From Steroidobacteraceae bacterium (GTDB taxonomy: Bacteria > Pseudomonadota > Gammaproteobacteria > Steroidobacterales > Steroidobacteraceae): DNA of 64,000 bases. A program made the position numbers and the translations under genes. The notes under the pieces are model-generated. The model was given only the letters and a program-made list of their open reading frames with translations, was not told the DNA's origin and made no database searches. Positions 9,169-18,933 of this stretch are shown piece after piece. The DNA lies in contig JANWJS010000033.1 in NCBI GenBank assembly GCA_025451845.1, positions 1-64,000 on the forward strand, in the 5' to 3' direction. Each line of letters opens with the position of its first letter. The stretch's first letter is position 1.

Positions 9169-10599
9169 ATGCTCCGCGGTGCCCTCGAGTCGCCAGACGG
9201 CTCGCCGACGATCCCCACAGCGGTGAGCCGGCGGTTGCGGCGGCGGCTGCTCCTGATCAGCCTGGTCGCGACCCTCGGCGGCCTGCTCTTCGGGTACGAC
9301 ACCGGCGTGGTGAACGGTGCGCTCCTATACATGGGTCGCGACCTGCGGCTGACACCGGCCGATGAGGGCTTGATCACCGCCGCGCTGCTGTTGGGGGCGG
9401 CGCTCGGATCGCTCCTCGCCGGCAGGCTCGCGGACCGGATCGGCCGCCGGCACACCCTGTGGCTGTTGGGCGGCACCTTCGTCGCCGGAGCGATCGCCTG
9501 CGCCCTGGCGCCCGACCGCTCGGCGCTCGCCGCATTCCGCTTTCTGCTCGGGCTCGCCGTCGGTGGCGCGTCCGTCGTCGTGCCAACCTATCTCGCGGAG
9601 CTCGCCCCACCCGCCATCCGCGGCCGGCTGGTGACGCAGAACGAGCTGATGATCGTCTCGGGTCAACTGCTCGCCTTTGCCGTCAATGCCGTGATCGCCC
9701 ATGGATGGGGTGAATCGCATACTGTCTGGCGCTGGATGTTGGGGGTGGCCGCGCTGCCGGGCATCGCACTCGGCGTCGGCTCCGTGTTTCTGCCGGAGAG
9801 CCCGCGCTGGCTGATCGCGCGGGCCCGCTCCGCCGAGGCGGAGGCGGTGCTCGGCCAGCTGCGCCCGCCCGAAACGGCGGCGCTCGAGGCGCGCTCCATC
9901 GCCGCTCTCGCCGCGGCGGAGGCCGCCTCCGATATCCAGGGCTGGGCGGCGCTGCGCATCCCCTGGGTAAGAGCTGTGCTGCTGGTCGGCATCGGCATCG
10001 GCATCGTTCAGCAGGTGACCGGCGTCAACTCCATTATGTACTACGGCACGCAGATCCTGTCGCGGTCCGGTCTCGGGATCCAGGGCGCGCTGCTCGCCAA
10101 TGTGCTGAACGGGGTCATTTCCGTGCTCGCCACGTTCATCGGCATCGCGCTCGTCGGCCGGACCGGCAGGCGGCCCATGCTGGTCATCGGACTCATCGGC
10201 ACGACCTCCTCGCTCCTGCTGCTGGGGGTCGTGTCGCTGCTCTTCCAGCCCTCCCCCTCGCTCGCGTATCTCGTGCTCGCCGCCATGTCGCTCTTCCTCT
10301 GCTTCCAGCAGGGGTTCGTCTCGCCGGTGACCTGGCTGCTCCTCTCTGAGATCTTCCCACTCAAGGTACGCGGCCTCGGCATGGGCGGGGCCACCCTGGT
10401 GCTCTGGGGCGCGAATTTCGTGGTCGCCTTCTCCTTCCCGCAGCTCGTGGCGCGGTTCGGAGTCTCCTCGACCTTCTTCGGCTTCGTAGTGGTGGGACTC
10501 CTCGCCGTCGCGTTCTCGGCCCGCTACGTGCCTGAAACCGGCGGCCGCTCGCTGGAGGCGATCGAGGAGCTGCTGCAGCGGCGTTATACGGACCCTTAG
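9169..10599 (+). CDS. Sugar-porter MFS (IolT-like inositol/sugar:H+ symporter)
   Basis: GGLLFGYDTGVVNGALLYM.., PESPRWLIARARSAEAEAVL, QQVTGVNSIMYYGTQI, PETGGRSLEAIEELL; RBS-like gggaggt before ATG 9169. Confidence 0.88.
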   Translation: MLRGALESPDGSPTIPTAVSRRLRRRLLLISLVATLGGLLFGYDTGVVNGALLYMGRDLRLTPADEGLITAALLLGAALGSLLAGRLADRIGRRHTLWLLGGTFVAGAIACALAPDRSALAAFRFLLGLAVGGASVVVPTYLAELAPPAIRGRLVTQNELMIVSGQLLAFAVNAVIAHGWGESHTVWRWMLGVAALPGIALGVGSVFLPESPRWLIARARSAEAEAVLGQLRPPETAALEARSIAALAAAEAASDIQGWAALRIPWVRAVLLVGIGIGIVQQVTGVNSIMYYGTQILSRSGLGIQGALLANVLNGVISVLATFIGIALVGRTGRRPMLVIGLIGTTSSLLLLGVVSLLFQPSPSLAYLVLAAMSLFLCFQQGFVSPVTWLLLSEIFPLKVRGLGMGGATLVLWGANFVVAFSFPQLVARFGVSSTFFGFVVVGLLAVAFSARYVPETGGRSLEAIEELLQRRYTDP

Positions 10600-10603
10600 A
10601 CCA

Positions 10604-10696
10604 GACGCAGGGCTTGCGTCCGCCGCCACAGGCGGCGAGCGGGGAGCGACAAGCCGGCTTTTGGCTCGCCGCGCCCTGGCCGGGCAGGATGCCCGG
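10604..10696. terminator. Cluster of short GC-rich hairpins between convergent genes (possible bidirectional terminator)
   Basis: GACGCA/TGCGTC (10604-10620), CGCCGCC/GGCGGCG (10621-10637), CCGGGCA/TGCCCGG (10680-10696); no clear U-tracts. Confidence 0.35.
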
Positions 10697-10711
10697 ATCC
10701 CGCGCCATCAG

Positions 10712-13453
10712 CTAGAACTTGTAGGTCGCGGAGAGATTGACCTCCCTACCCTCGTAGGGACGGGCCAGAACGACGTTGCCAACACCGATCGCGCGGCCGA
10801 ACTCGCGTGCATTGCCCTCGGTCAATGCGATCGCGTTCGTCAGGTTGGTCCCCTGCACCCGAAACGTCCAGTTATTGCCCAGATCGGTCAGGATACCGCC
10901 GCTCAGCATGTTGTAGGTGCCCAGAGGCTGCTGACCGTAGGTGTCGTTGAAGCGCTGACCCACGTGCTCGAAGGTGAGCCAGGCGGTCACGTCGCCCCAA
11001 GGAACGTTCGCGGAATAGCTCGGCGTCAAGCGGACCTGGAACTTCGGCTGCCGTTGCAGCGGCGCGCCATTGATGAACACGCACTGATGATTGCCGTAGA
11101 TGTCGATGAACGCCAGGCACGAGCGGTTGTTCGTGTAGTGGCCGTCCATGTAATCGCCCACGATCCGCAGCGTGAGTCCAGCGAACGGTCCGATGTAGCC
11201 GTCCACGTCGAAGCCGTTGGCCGTCGATCCGTAAGTGCCATATCCGCCCGCAATGGGCACGCCGGAGAGATCGGATTCCTGGTAGAAGATGCCGTCGAAG
11301 GTGCGGTGGTAGCCGCTGAGGTCGAGATACAGGTAGTGAGCCTGAAACTTGTAGCCGACCTCGTAGTTGTGCGCAGTCTCGATCGGGTGGAACGTAGGCG
11401 GCTTGTTGTGGGCGGTGTTCGCGATGTCGTCGAAGGCCAGGAAATGAACGCCGTTATTGACCCGCACGTAAGCGCTCATGTTGCTCGAGAAGGTGTAGTT
11501 CAACCCGGCAGTGAACGTAGTCTTCGTGCGCGCATAGTGCTCGAAATCGAAGGTGCCGTTGCAGATGGGCACCTTGTTGTCGTACACGTCGAAGGTCGAG
11601 CCGAGCTGCTGATTGCTGGTCTGGCAGGTGCGCTGGTGCAGGTCGATGTGCTCGAGGCGAGCGCCGGCGTCGACCAGCACCGGCCCGAGGCGCCAGCTGT
11701 CGCTGAAATAGGGCGCGATATTGCGGCCATCGCCATGGCGCCCGGGGGTGTTGTAAGTGCCGTTCTCGTTGACGATGCCCTGGGGGCTGGTGAGATTATA
11801 GGTCTGGCCGATTTGGCCGCCGTTTGCGGCGTTTCCCACGTAGTTCAGGGCGATCATCCGGGCATTGGATGTGGCCGTCATCAGCGCGCTGTCCGCCGCC
11901 CATTTGTCGTTGTCGGTGTAGAACGCCACGTACACCCCGGCGGTCAGCGAATTGCCGTCGAAGATCTCGCGGGTCACCCGGAACTCGTCGGTGACGTTCT
12001 GTATCGATTTCTGGATCAGGTGGTAGCTCATCTGCACGACGTTCGCGGAGAGCGGCACGGGCGCTCCGCTGCCGGCATAGGTCGCCTGGATGCCGTAGGC
12101 GTTCGGGTCGAATCCCTTGCCGCCGTTCAGGTTGTTTCCGTCTATGGGAGTGGTGCCGGCGGCACCACTGCACCAGCCGGTCGGCTCCGGCACCTTGCAG
12201 CCGTAAAGATACATGCTCAGGGGGCGCGGGTTGGGACCGGAGAACCACCCGTTGGTATCGAGGCCGCCGCCGTCGGCGAGGAAGCCGTTGTGCAATGTCC
12301 AGCCGCCGATGTGCTGATCGTAATTGACGCCGAAGTAGTAGAGGTTGCTGCCGCGGCCGTTGGCGAGATTCGCGTTCATGAAGCCGCCGCTGAAGGGATC
12401 GGCGAGCGTCAGATTCTGGTTGGCGTAGCCGTTGAACGTGCCGGTGAGCGGATTGAAACCCGGATAGCCGGAGAGCGATCCGCTCGGGCTCTGGACCAAC
12501 GGGATGGGTGTGATGTACTCGTCTTTTTCATCGAGCGCGCGCGCCCATGCCGTCACCGTACCCCCGCTGATGTCGTGCGTCAGGGTGGCGGTGAACTGAC
12601 CGCCGTCGATAGCGTCGAACTGCGGGTCGCGAACCCCGTGTGACACGTTGTAATAGCCGCCCGCGCTGCCATACCAGCCGTCGGCGATCTTGAAGCCGTC
12701 GTAGGCGTCGCCACGCCACATGCCCTCGGTCCCATACGTGGCCTCCACCAGCCCGCCCGGTGAGTTCTTGCCGTTCTTGAGGATGTAATTGGCTGTGCCG
12801 CCGAACTGGCCGGGGCCGAACACCACGGAGGGTCCGCCCTGCACCACCTCGACACGCTCGATCGTCTCATCGAGACGGTACAGCGAGCTCGAATCCATGT
12901 AGGCGAGGTTGGGCGCACCGTAGAGCGGCAGGCCCTGGATCATGTTGGTGAAGAACGGCGAATCGCCACCGCTCGGGTAGCCTGCCACCTCGATGTTGGC
13001 GCCGGTCTGGCCACCCGAGGCCTCCGGCCAGATGCCGGGGGCTATCTTGAGGATGTCGGCGGAGCTGAGCGGGTTCGACTCCTTGATCAGCTCGCTATCG
13101 GCGGCGACGACGTTGTAGCTCGCATCGAGCTTTCTCACCTGTGTCGCGGTGGCGGTCACCACGACTTCCTGCAGGTTCTGTGAAGTCTGCGCCGAGCCGA
13201 CGGGCTGCGTGGACGGCGCGTTCTGCGCGCCAGCCGCCGCGTTCTGCGCATGCGCCGGAACCGCCAGGCCGGTCCCGCCGAGAATGCCGGCGACTACGGC
13301 TGCGACGCTGCCCGCACGGGGGCCCCTGAAGCGGGAGCGCTGCCAGGTCGCGGAAGGGGAACTGATGCTGTCGGCAAGGCGGTGCGACGGCCGGACGGAC
13401 TGCGCGCTCTTGCCGGGCACTCTGTTGGTTCTCATCGGCATGCACTCCCCCAA
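10712..13453 (-). CDS. TonB-dependent receptor
   Basis: 913 aa; plug-domain sequence (IERVEVVQGGPSVVFGPGQFGGTANYI), C-terminal beta-barrel ending REVNLSATYKF; N-terminal signal/hydrophobic region. Confidence 0.9.
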   Translation of the reverse strand: MGECMPMRTNRVPGKSAQSVRPSHRLADSISSPSATWQRSRFRGPRAGSVAAVVAGILGGTGLAVPAHAQNAAAGAQNAPSTQPVGSAQTSQNLQEVVVTATATQVRKLDASYNVVAADSELIKESNPLSSADILKIAPGIWPEASGGQTGANIEVAGYPSGGDSPFFTNMIQGLPLYGAPNLAYMDSSSLYRLDETIERVEVVQGGPSVVFGPGQFGGTANYILKNGKNSPGGLVEATYGTEGMWRGDAYDGFKIADGWYGSAGGYYNVSHGVRDPQFDAIDGGQFTATLTHDISGGTVTAWARALDEKDEYITPIPLVQSPSGSLSGYPGFNPLTGTFNGYANQNLTLADPFSGGFMNANLANGRGSNLYYFGVNYDQHIGGWTLHNGFLADGGGLDTNGWFSGPNPRPLSMYLYGCKVPEPTGWCSGAAGTTPIDGNNLNGGKGFDPNAYGIQATYAGSGAPVPLSANVVQMSYHLIQKSIQNVTDEFRVTREIFDGNSLTAGVYVAFYTDNDKWAADSALMTATSNARMIALNYVGNAANGGQIGQTYNLTSPQGIVNENGTYNTPGRHGDGRNIAPYFSDSWRLGPVLVDAGARLEHIDLHQRTCQTSNQQLGSTFDVYDNKVPICNGTFDFEHYARTKTTFTAGLNYTFSSNMSAYVRVNNGVHFLAFDDIANTAHNKPPTFHPIETAHNYEVGYKFQAHYLYLDLSGYHRTFDGIFYQESDLSGVPIAGGYGTYGSTANGFDVDGYIGPFAGLTLRIVGDYMDGHYTNNRSCLAFIDIYGNHQCVFINGAPLQRQPKFQVRLTPSYSANVPWGDVTAWLTFEHVGQRFNDTYGQQPLGTYNMLSGGILTDLGNNWTFRVQGTNLTNAIALTEGNAREFGRAIGVGNVVLARPYEGREVNLSATYKF

Positions 13454-13475
13454 TGACCAGTGGCGGGAGCATACT

Positions 13476-13497
13476 GTAATGAAAATTTCGCTGTCAA
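13476..13497 (-). promoter_or_regulatory. Promoter/operator-like element TTGACAGCGAAATTTTCATTAC for the TonB receptor
   Basis: Reverse complement of 13476-13497; 14 nt TTGACAGCGAAATT identical to 13828-13841. Confidence 0.5.
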
Positions 13498-13827
13498 GAT
13501 CATTGGAACAGGCATTTTGAGGCGACGGGAGCGGCTACGCTACCGCGCAATTGTTTCCGAGCGACTACAATTCGATGGGACGATGTTCGGTGGCCGCGCG
13601 AGGCGCGCAGGCCGGAGCCGCGGCGCCCGCTCGAGCCCGACGTGTAATCAAGGGCTTAGCATTGAAAGGGCTGGAGATGAGCTTCATCGGGCCCGACTTC
13701 ATCGCCGCGCCCGGGCCCATGGAAGCGGCGCGTCGCGCTGACCGACGTCGGGGTCATGGCGCTCGCGTGCAGCAACCGCGAAGCCGCGCGGCGGCGCGCT
13801 CCGCGCGAAACAAATATTCCACGGCTT

Positions 13828-13849
13828 TTGACAGCGAAATTGCCATGCA
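13828..13849 (+). promoter_or_regulatory. Promoter/operator-like element TTGACAGCGAAATTGCCATGCA upstream of the NupG-like MFS
   Basis: 14 nt identity with the element upstream of the TonB receptor. Confidence 0.5.
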
Positions 13850-13952
13850 ATAACCTTCGCGCGATGCGATTGCGGGCGACACCACCGGACCGGCTGCGAT
13901 GCACCGCGCTCGCGCTCTACGACTGAGGCACCCTCTCGTGCTGACGAACACC

Positions 13953-15176
13953 ATGAAGCTGCGCTTGAACGCGATGATGTTCATGGAGTTCTTTACGTGG
14001 GGCGGGTGGTTCGTCACCATGGGAAGCTTTCTCACCGGCAACCTGCACACCACGGGGGCGCAGAACGGGATCGCCTATTCGACGCAGGCGTGGGGCGCGA
14101 TCATCGCGCCCTTCCTCGTGGGCCTGATCGCCGATCGCTATTTTCACGCGGAACGGCTGCTCGGCATCATCCACATCGCCGGCGGCGTGCTGATGCTGAT
14201 GCTGGCGCGCGCGCATGACTTCGCGCACTTCTATCCGTACCTGCTGGCGTACATGATTATCTACATGCCTACGCTGGCGCTGGTCAATGCAGTCTCATTC
14301 CGGCAGATGGACGTGCCGGCGCGGGACTTCCCCAAGGTGCGCGTATGGGGAACGATCGGGTGGATCGTCGCGGGCCTGCTGATCAGCTACGTGTTTGGAT
14401 GGGACTCGCCCGGGCCGCTCGCGCAGGGTGCACTGCAGCATACCTTCGCGATGTGCGCCGTGAGCTCCTTCTTGCTCGGCGTTTATAGCTTCACGCTGCC
14501 GCGCACTCCGCCGCTCGGCGCTACCCAAGGGAGGCGGAGCCTGGGCAGTGTGCTCGGCTTCGATGCTTTGGAGATGCTGCGCGAGCGCAATTTCGCCGTT
14601 TTCTTCTTCGCCTCGATCCTGATCTGCGTACCGCTCGCGTTTTATTATTCGGACGCCAACCAGTTCCTGACCGAGATCCATATTGCGCACGCGGCGGGAA
14701 AGCAGACGCTGGGGCAGGCGTCAGAGCTCTGCTTCATGCTGCTACTGCCACTCTTTCTCAAGCGTTACGGAATGAAGACGACGCTGCTCATAGGCATGGT
14801 CGCGTGGGCATGCCGATATGCGCTCTTCTCGCTCGGAGATGCCTCGCACCTGGAGTGGCTGCTGCTCGTCGGGATCGCCCTGCACGGGCCCTGCTATGAC
14901 TTCTTCTTCGTCTCCGGCCAGATCTACACGGATACCCGCGCCGGCCCGCAGAGACAGGCGGCCGCTCAGGGGCTCATCACGCTGGCCACCTACGGTGTCG
15001 GGATGCTGATCGGATTCTCCGCCGCAGGCTTCATCACCGACCGCTACAGCGTGGCGGCCGGCCACGACTGGGTCACTGTCTGGGCCTATCCCGCGGTGTT
15101 TGCGTTCGCGGTGGCGGTGCTCTTCCTATTCTGGTTCCGCAACGAGCGGCTCGCGCATGCCATCCCCCAGCACTAG
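13953..15176 (+). CDS. MFS transporter, nucleoside:H+ symporter (NupG/XapB)-like
   Basis: [64 protein letters not shown]; 12 TM-like hydrophobic pattern. Confidence 0.82.
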   Translation: MKLRLNAMMFMEFFTWGGWFVTMGSFLTGNLHTTGAQNGIAYSTQAWGAIIAPFLVGLIADRYFHAERLLGIIHIAGGVLMLMLARAHDFAHFYPYLLAYMIIYMPTLALVNAVSFRQMDVPARDFPKVRVWGTIGWIVAGLLISYVFGWDSPGPLAQGALQHTFAMCAVSSFLLGVYSFTLPRTPPLGATQGRRSLGSVLGFDALEMLRERNFAVFFFASILICVPLAFYYSDANQFLTEIHIAHAAGKQTLGQASELCFMLLLPLFLKRYGMKTTLLIGMVAWACRYALFSLGDASHLEWLLLVGIALHGPCYDFFFVSGQIYTDTRAGPQRQAAAQGLITLATYGVGMLIGFSAAGFITDRYSVAAGHDWVTVWAYPAVFAFAVAVLFLFWFRNERLAHAIPQH

Positions 15177-15231
15177 CCCCGGCCCGGGTGGGCCGGCAAG
15201 CACGGCCGCCGGCTCGTTCCGGCCGCGGCCC

Positions 15232-16443
15232 ATGAAACTCAGCATCCTCACGGCGGCGCTGCAGGAGCTGACTCCCCGGGATCTGCGGGAAGCGGATCCC
15301 GATCTCGCCATCGAGGAGTGGCTGGCGTTCGCAGCGCAGATCGGCGCGCCGAACATCGAGCTGTCATGCGCCCTGCACCCCACGCAGAGCGACGTTCCGG
15401 CCGCGGCGCTGCTCGATCCGGTCGCCAACACGCTGGATCTGCGCAAACCCTTCACGCCGGCTCGGGCGGCGCGGACGCAGAGCGCGATGCGCGCCACCGG
15501 CGTGGGCCTCTCGGAGCTCGGCTACTTCGACAATATGCTGGCGGCCGACGAAAAGGCGCGCGCGACCAAACACGAACTGATGCTCCGCGTCTTCGATGCC
15601 GCGGTACTGCTGCATTGCGACGCGGTAGTAGGCTTCGTCGGACGCAACCCGAGGATCGGCCTGGACGCCAACCTCGATATGTTCGAGGAGATATTCGTTC
15701 CGCTGCTGCGGGAAGCCAAGGCACGGGGGCTGACGTATCTGGTAGAGCAGTGCCCGATGCCGGGATGGACCGTCTCGGATTCATGGCACAACCAGATCGC
15801 CTATGCGCCCGGCCCCTGGATCGCGCTCCACCGCATCTGCGAGCGGCACGGCGTCGGCGATCAGTTCCGCATTCATTACGATCCCTCGCACGCGATCCTC
15901 ATGGGGCAGGACTCGCGCTCGGTATTCCAGTATCTGCGGGACTGCGGCTACGCCTTCCTCATTCAGCGTTTTCACGTCAAGGGACAGGTGATCGACTCGC
16001 GCGGCATCGCTGCGTGGGGCTATGGCGGCCAGACAATGCAGCGGGGTGACCGCGACGGCGACACGCCACGCGCCAATCCCGCCGAGCAGCTCAACGCCTG
16101 GAAGAAGCAGACGGTTTTCTCGGAGCACGAGCTGCCGGGAACCGCGCGCCACGACCCCCTTGCCTACCTGCAGAACCGGTCCGTGGACTGGCTGGACCAC
16201 CAGCTCGCGGCCCGGGAGCTTCTGGATCTCGATCCGGAGCGGACCTATCTCGTGTTGGAGCATGAGTACCCCAAGGCGCGGGTGCAGGATAAGGCGCTCC
16301 TGGGACCGATTCTCGCCGGCTCGCTCGCTTTTGCGCGTGCGATCGACGAGGCGGCGGCCGCAATGTATGCCTTGCAGCACGAGGTGCTGCCGGCGCGGGG
16401 CATCCCGGCCCAGGGCTTCGGCAGGGAAGCCTACCGAACATGA
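15232..16443 (+). CDS. TIM-barrel sugar phosphate isomerase/epimerase
   Basis: [47 protein letters not shown]..; INYxP/[14 protein letters not shown] region. Confidence 0.78.
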   Translation: MKLSILTAALQELTPRDLREADPDLAIEEWLAFAAQIGAPNIELSCALHPTQSDVPAAALLDPVANTLDLRKPFTPARAARTQSAMRATGVGLSELGYFDNMLAADEKARATKHELMLRVFDAAVLLHCDAVVGFVGRNPRIGLDANLDMFEEIFVPLLREAKARGLTYLVEQCPMPGWTVSDSWHNQIAYAPGPWIALHRICERHGVGDQFRIHYDPSHAILMGQDSRSVFQYLRDCGYAFLIQRFHVKGQVIDSRGIAAWGYGGQTMQRGDRDGDTPRANPAEQLNAWKKQTVFSEHELPGTARHDPLAYLQNRSVDWLDHQLAARELLDLDPERTYLVLEHEYPKARVQDKALLGPILAGSLAFARAIDEAAAAMYALQHEVLPARGIPAQGFGREAYRT

Positions 16444-16471
16444 GCTGACTTCAGCGAAGGAGCATTGATCG

Positions 16472-18274
16472 ATGCCATTCGTGACTGCAAGCACGCAACG
16501 CGAAGCCTACGACGTCATCATCGTAGGGTCCGGCGCAGGTGGAGGACAGGCCGCCTACACCTTATGCATGGAAGGCGTGCGCGTGCTGATGCTCGAGGCC
16601 GGCCGCCGGTACACACCGGCGAGCGAGAGCCCGATGTTTCAGACCCCGGACATGGCGCCCCTCGGCGGCGCGAGCACTCCCGATAAGAATAAGGGCTTTT
16701 ACGACGCCACGCTGGATGGCGGTTGGGATGTGCCCGGCGAGCCTTACGTGTCCGTCCCCGACAAGTGGGGAGCGCAGTTCACCTGGTGGCGGGCCAGGAT
16801 GCTCGGCGGCCGCACCAACCATTGGGGCCGGATATCGCTGCGCAATGGTCCGTATGATTTCAAGCCCCGCAGCCGCGACGGGCTCGGGTTCGACTGGCCG
16901 ATCACCTATGACGACGTCGCGCCCTACTACGACAAGGTGGAGATGCTGATCGGCGTCTACGGCGGCGAGACTTCGCTCGAGAACACGCCGGCCGGACCCG
17001 GCGGGATTCTGCTGCCGCCGCCGAAGCCGATCGTCAGCGATCACCTCCTCATGAAGCGCGCCCCGCGGCTCGGCATCCCGGTGCTGCCGGGGCGGCGAGC
17101 GGTCCTGACGCGTGCTCAGGACCACCGTACCCTCCCAGGCAAGTTGCACCCGGGCAATGCGCGAGCACAGCAGATCCTCGCGGAGGCGATGCGCAAACGC
17201 TCGCCCTGCCTGTGGGCAACGCCATGTGGGCGCGGCTGCGCCGTGGCCGCGAACTACCAGTCCACCACCGTGCATCTACCGCCGGCCCTCGCCACTGGCA
17301 ATCTCGACATCATCACGAACGCGATGGTGTATGAAGTCACGATGGGCAAGAACGGGCGGGCGAACGGCGTTAGATTCGTCGACTCCACAACGGGCCGCCA
17401 CGAGCATGCCGCCGGCCGAGCGGTCGTGCTCGGTGCGAGCGCGTGCGAGAGTGCACGCATCCTGCTCAACTCCCAGAGCGGGCAGTTCCCAAATGGGTTG
17501 GCAAACTCCAGCGGACGCGTCGGCCGTTACGTATTGGATACCGTCGGCAGCTCCGTGAGCGCACAGATCCCGTTGCTCGAGAGTCTGCCGCCCCTCAATG
17601 AGGACGCCGCCGATGGACTGCAGGTCTATGTGCCCTGGTGGCTGTACGAGGAGCAGCTTGCGCATAAGCTCCCGTTCCCACGCGGCTATCACGTCGAGTA
17701 CGGCGGCGGCAAGGGGATGCCCTCCGTCGGGACGTTCGCCGGGCTCGAGTGGCTGACGGGCGGCAGCTACGGGAAGAAGTTCAAGGAGGATGCCCGGCGA
17801 TATTACGGCTCGTTCGTGTACCTGGACGGGCGGGGCGCCATGGTGCCGAACGACAATTCTTATGTCGACATCGATCCCAAGGTGAAGGATAAGTTCGGCA
17901 TCCCGGTGCTGCGCTTCCACTGGCAATGGGGCGATTACGAACAGCGCCAGGCAGTTCACATGCAGCAGACCTTCGGCGCCCTCGTGGCGGCCATGGGCGG
18001 ACGTCTGCAATCACCGATCATCACCGATCCGGTGCAGGCGATCGCCCCTGGCGGATACATGATCCACGAGGTCGGCGGCACCATCATGGGGGCAGAGCCG
18101 CGCAGCTCGGTCACCAACAGGTGGTCGCAGACATGGGACGTGCCGAACCTCTTCGTTGCCGACGGCGGCGTGTTCCCCTACAACGCGGACAAGAACCCGA
18201 CCCTGACCATCATGGCGCTGGCGTGGCGCATGTCCGATCACATCCTGGAACGGATGCGGAGGCGTGAGATATGA
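16472..18274 (+). CDS. GMC family oxidoreductase (FAD)
   Basis: YDVIIVGSGAGGGQAAYTLCMEGVRVLMLEAGRR; C-terminal NLFVADGGVFPYNADKNPTLTIMALAWRMSDHIL. Confidence 0.9.
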   Translation: MPFVTASTQREAYDVIIVGSGAGGGQAAYTLCMEGVRVLMLEAGRRYTPASESPMFQTPDMAPLGGASTPDKNKGFYDATLDGGWDVPGEPYVSVPDKWGAQFTWWRARMLGGRTNHWGRISLRNGPYDFKPRSRDGLGFDWPITYDDVAPYYDKVEMLIGVYGGETSLENTPAGPGGILLPPPKPIVSDHLLMKRAPRLGIPVLPGRRAVLTRAQDHRTLPGKLHPGNARAQQILAEAMRKRSPCLWATPCGRGCAVAANYQSTTVHLPPALATGNLDIITNAMVYEVTMGKNGRANGVRFVDSTTGRHEHAAGRAVVLGASACESARILLNSQSGQFPNGLANSSGRVGRYVLDTVGSSVSAQIPLLESLPPLNEDAADGLQVYVPWWLYEEQLAHKLPFPRGYHVEYGGGKGMPSVGTFAGLEWLTGGSYGKKFKEDARRYYGSFVYLDGRGAMVPNDNSYVDIDPKVKDKFGIPVLRFHWQWGDYEQRQAVHMQQTFGALVAAMGGRLQSPIITDPVQAIAPGGYMIHEVGGTIMGAEPRSSVTNRWSQTWDVPNLFVADGGVFPYNADKNPTLTIMALAWRMSDHILERMRRREI

Positions 18275-18933
18275 CCGACAGGCGTACGACCATCAAGCTG
18301 GTCATCGCGGCGGCGACCGCGCTGCCGGCGCTGCGTGCCCGCGCGAACTACAAACAAAATCTGGAGCCGGGTGCGTCCTCACCCGGATCCCTGCGGCAGT
18401 TCGAGCCTACGATGCAGGGATACGGCCCCGATCCGGATCTGGTCAGGGCTTATGAGAAGGGCGCCTTCTGGCCGTTGACCCTGAATGTGCAGCAGCGGCA
18501 GCTCGCCGCGGCGCTCTGCGACCTCATCATTCCCCGGGACGAGCACTCACCGTCGGCTTCCGCGGTGGGAGTGGTGGACTTCATCGACGAGTGGATCAGC
18601 GCCCCCTATCCACAGCAGCGTGGGGACCGCGTTACGGTGTTGCGCGGATTCGCCTGGCTGGATGAGGAGGCCCGGCATCGTTTCGGGCAGCCGTTCGCGA
18701 AGCTGCACGAGGCGCAGCAGCGCAAGATCTGCGACGGGATCTGCGACATCAGCCGCGCCCCCGCGGCACTGCAGGAACCGGCGCAGTTCTTCGCCGCTTA
18801 TCGCAACCTGACTGCCGCAGGGTTCTATACGACTCTGGCCGGCCGCAAGGACGTCCAGTACATCGGCAACGTGGCGCTCACCCATTTCGACGGGCCGCCC
18901 GTCGAGTTACTCAAAAAGCTGGGACTATCATGA
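18271..18933 (+). CDS. Gluconate 2-dehydrogenase subunit 3 family protein (Tat-like signal)
   Basis: MTDRRTTIKLVIAAATALPAL signal; LAAALCDLIIPRDEHSPSASAVGVVDFIDEW; ATGA overlap with the GMC gene. Confidence 0.85.
   Translation: MTDRRTTIKLVIAAATALPALRARANYKQNLEPGASSPGSLRQFEPTMQGYGPDPDLVRAYEKGAFWPLTLNVQQRQLAAALCDLIIPRDEHSPSASAVGVVDFIDEWISAPYPQQRGDRVTVLRGFAWLDEEARHRFGQPFAKLHEAQQRKICDGICDISRAPAALQEPAQFFAAYRNLTAAGFYTTLAGRKDVQYIGNVALTHFDGPPVELLKKLGLS

Noticed and set aside
9325-10629. 434-aa minus-strand ORF
   Set aside because: Antisense of the sugar-porter MFS; E/R/H/G-rich low-complexity translation
10661-12643. 660-aa plus-strand ORF
   Set aside because: Antisense shadow of the clear TonB receptor on the minus strand; composition (HVVGAQRL.., repetitive V/E/R-rich) typical of high-GC antisense frames
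13454-13852. Small ORFs in the TonB receptor-MFS intergenic region (e.g. 13551..13853)
   Set aside because: No family resemblance or coding-like organisation; region better explained as divergent promoter DNA
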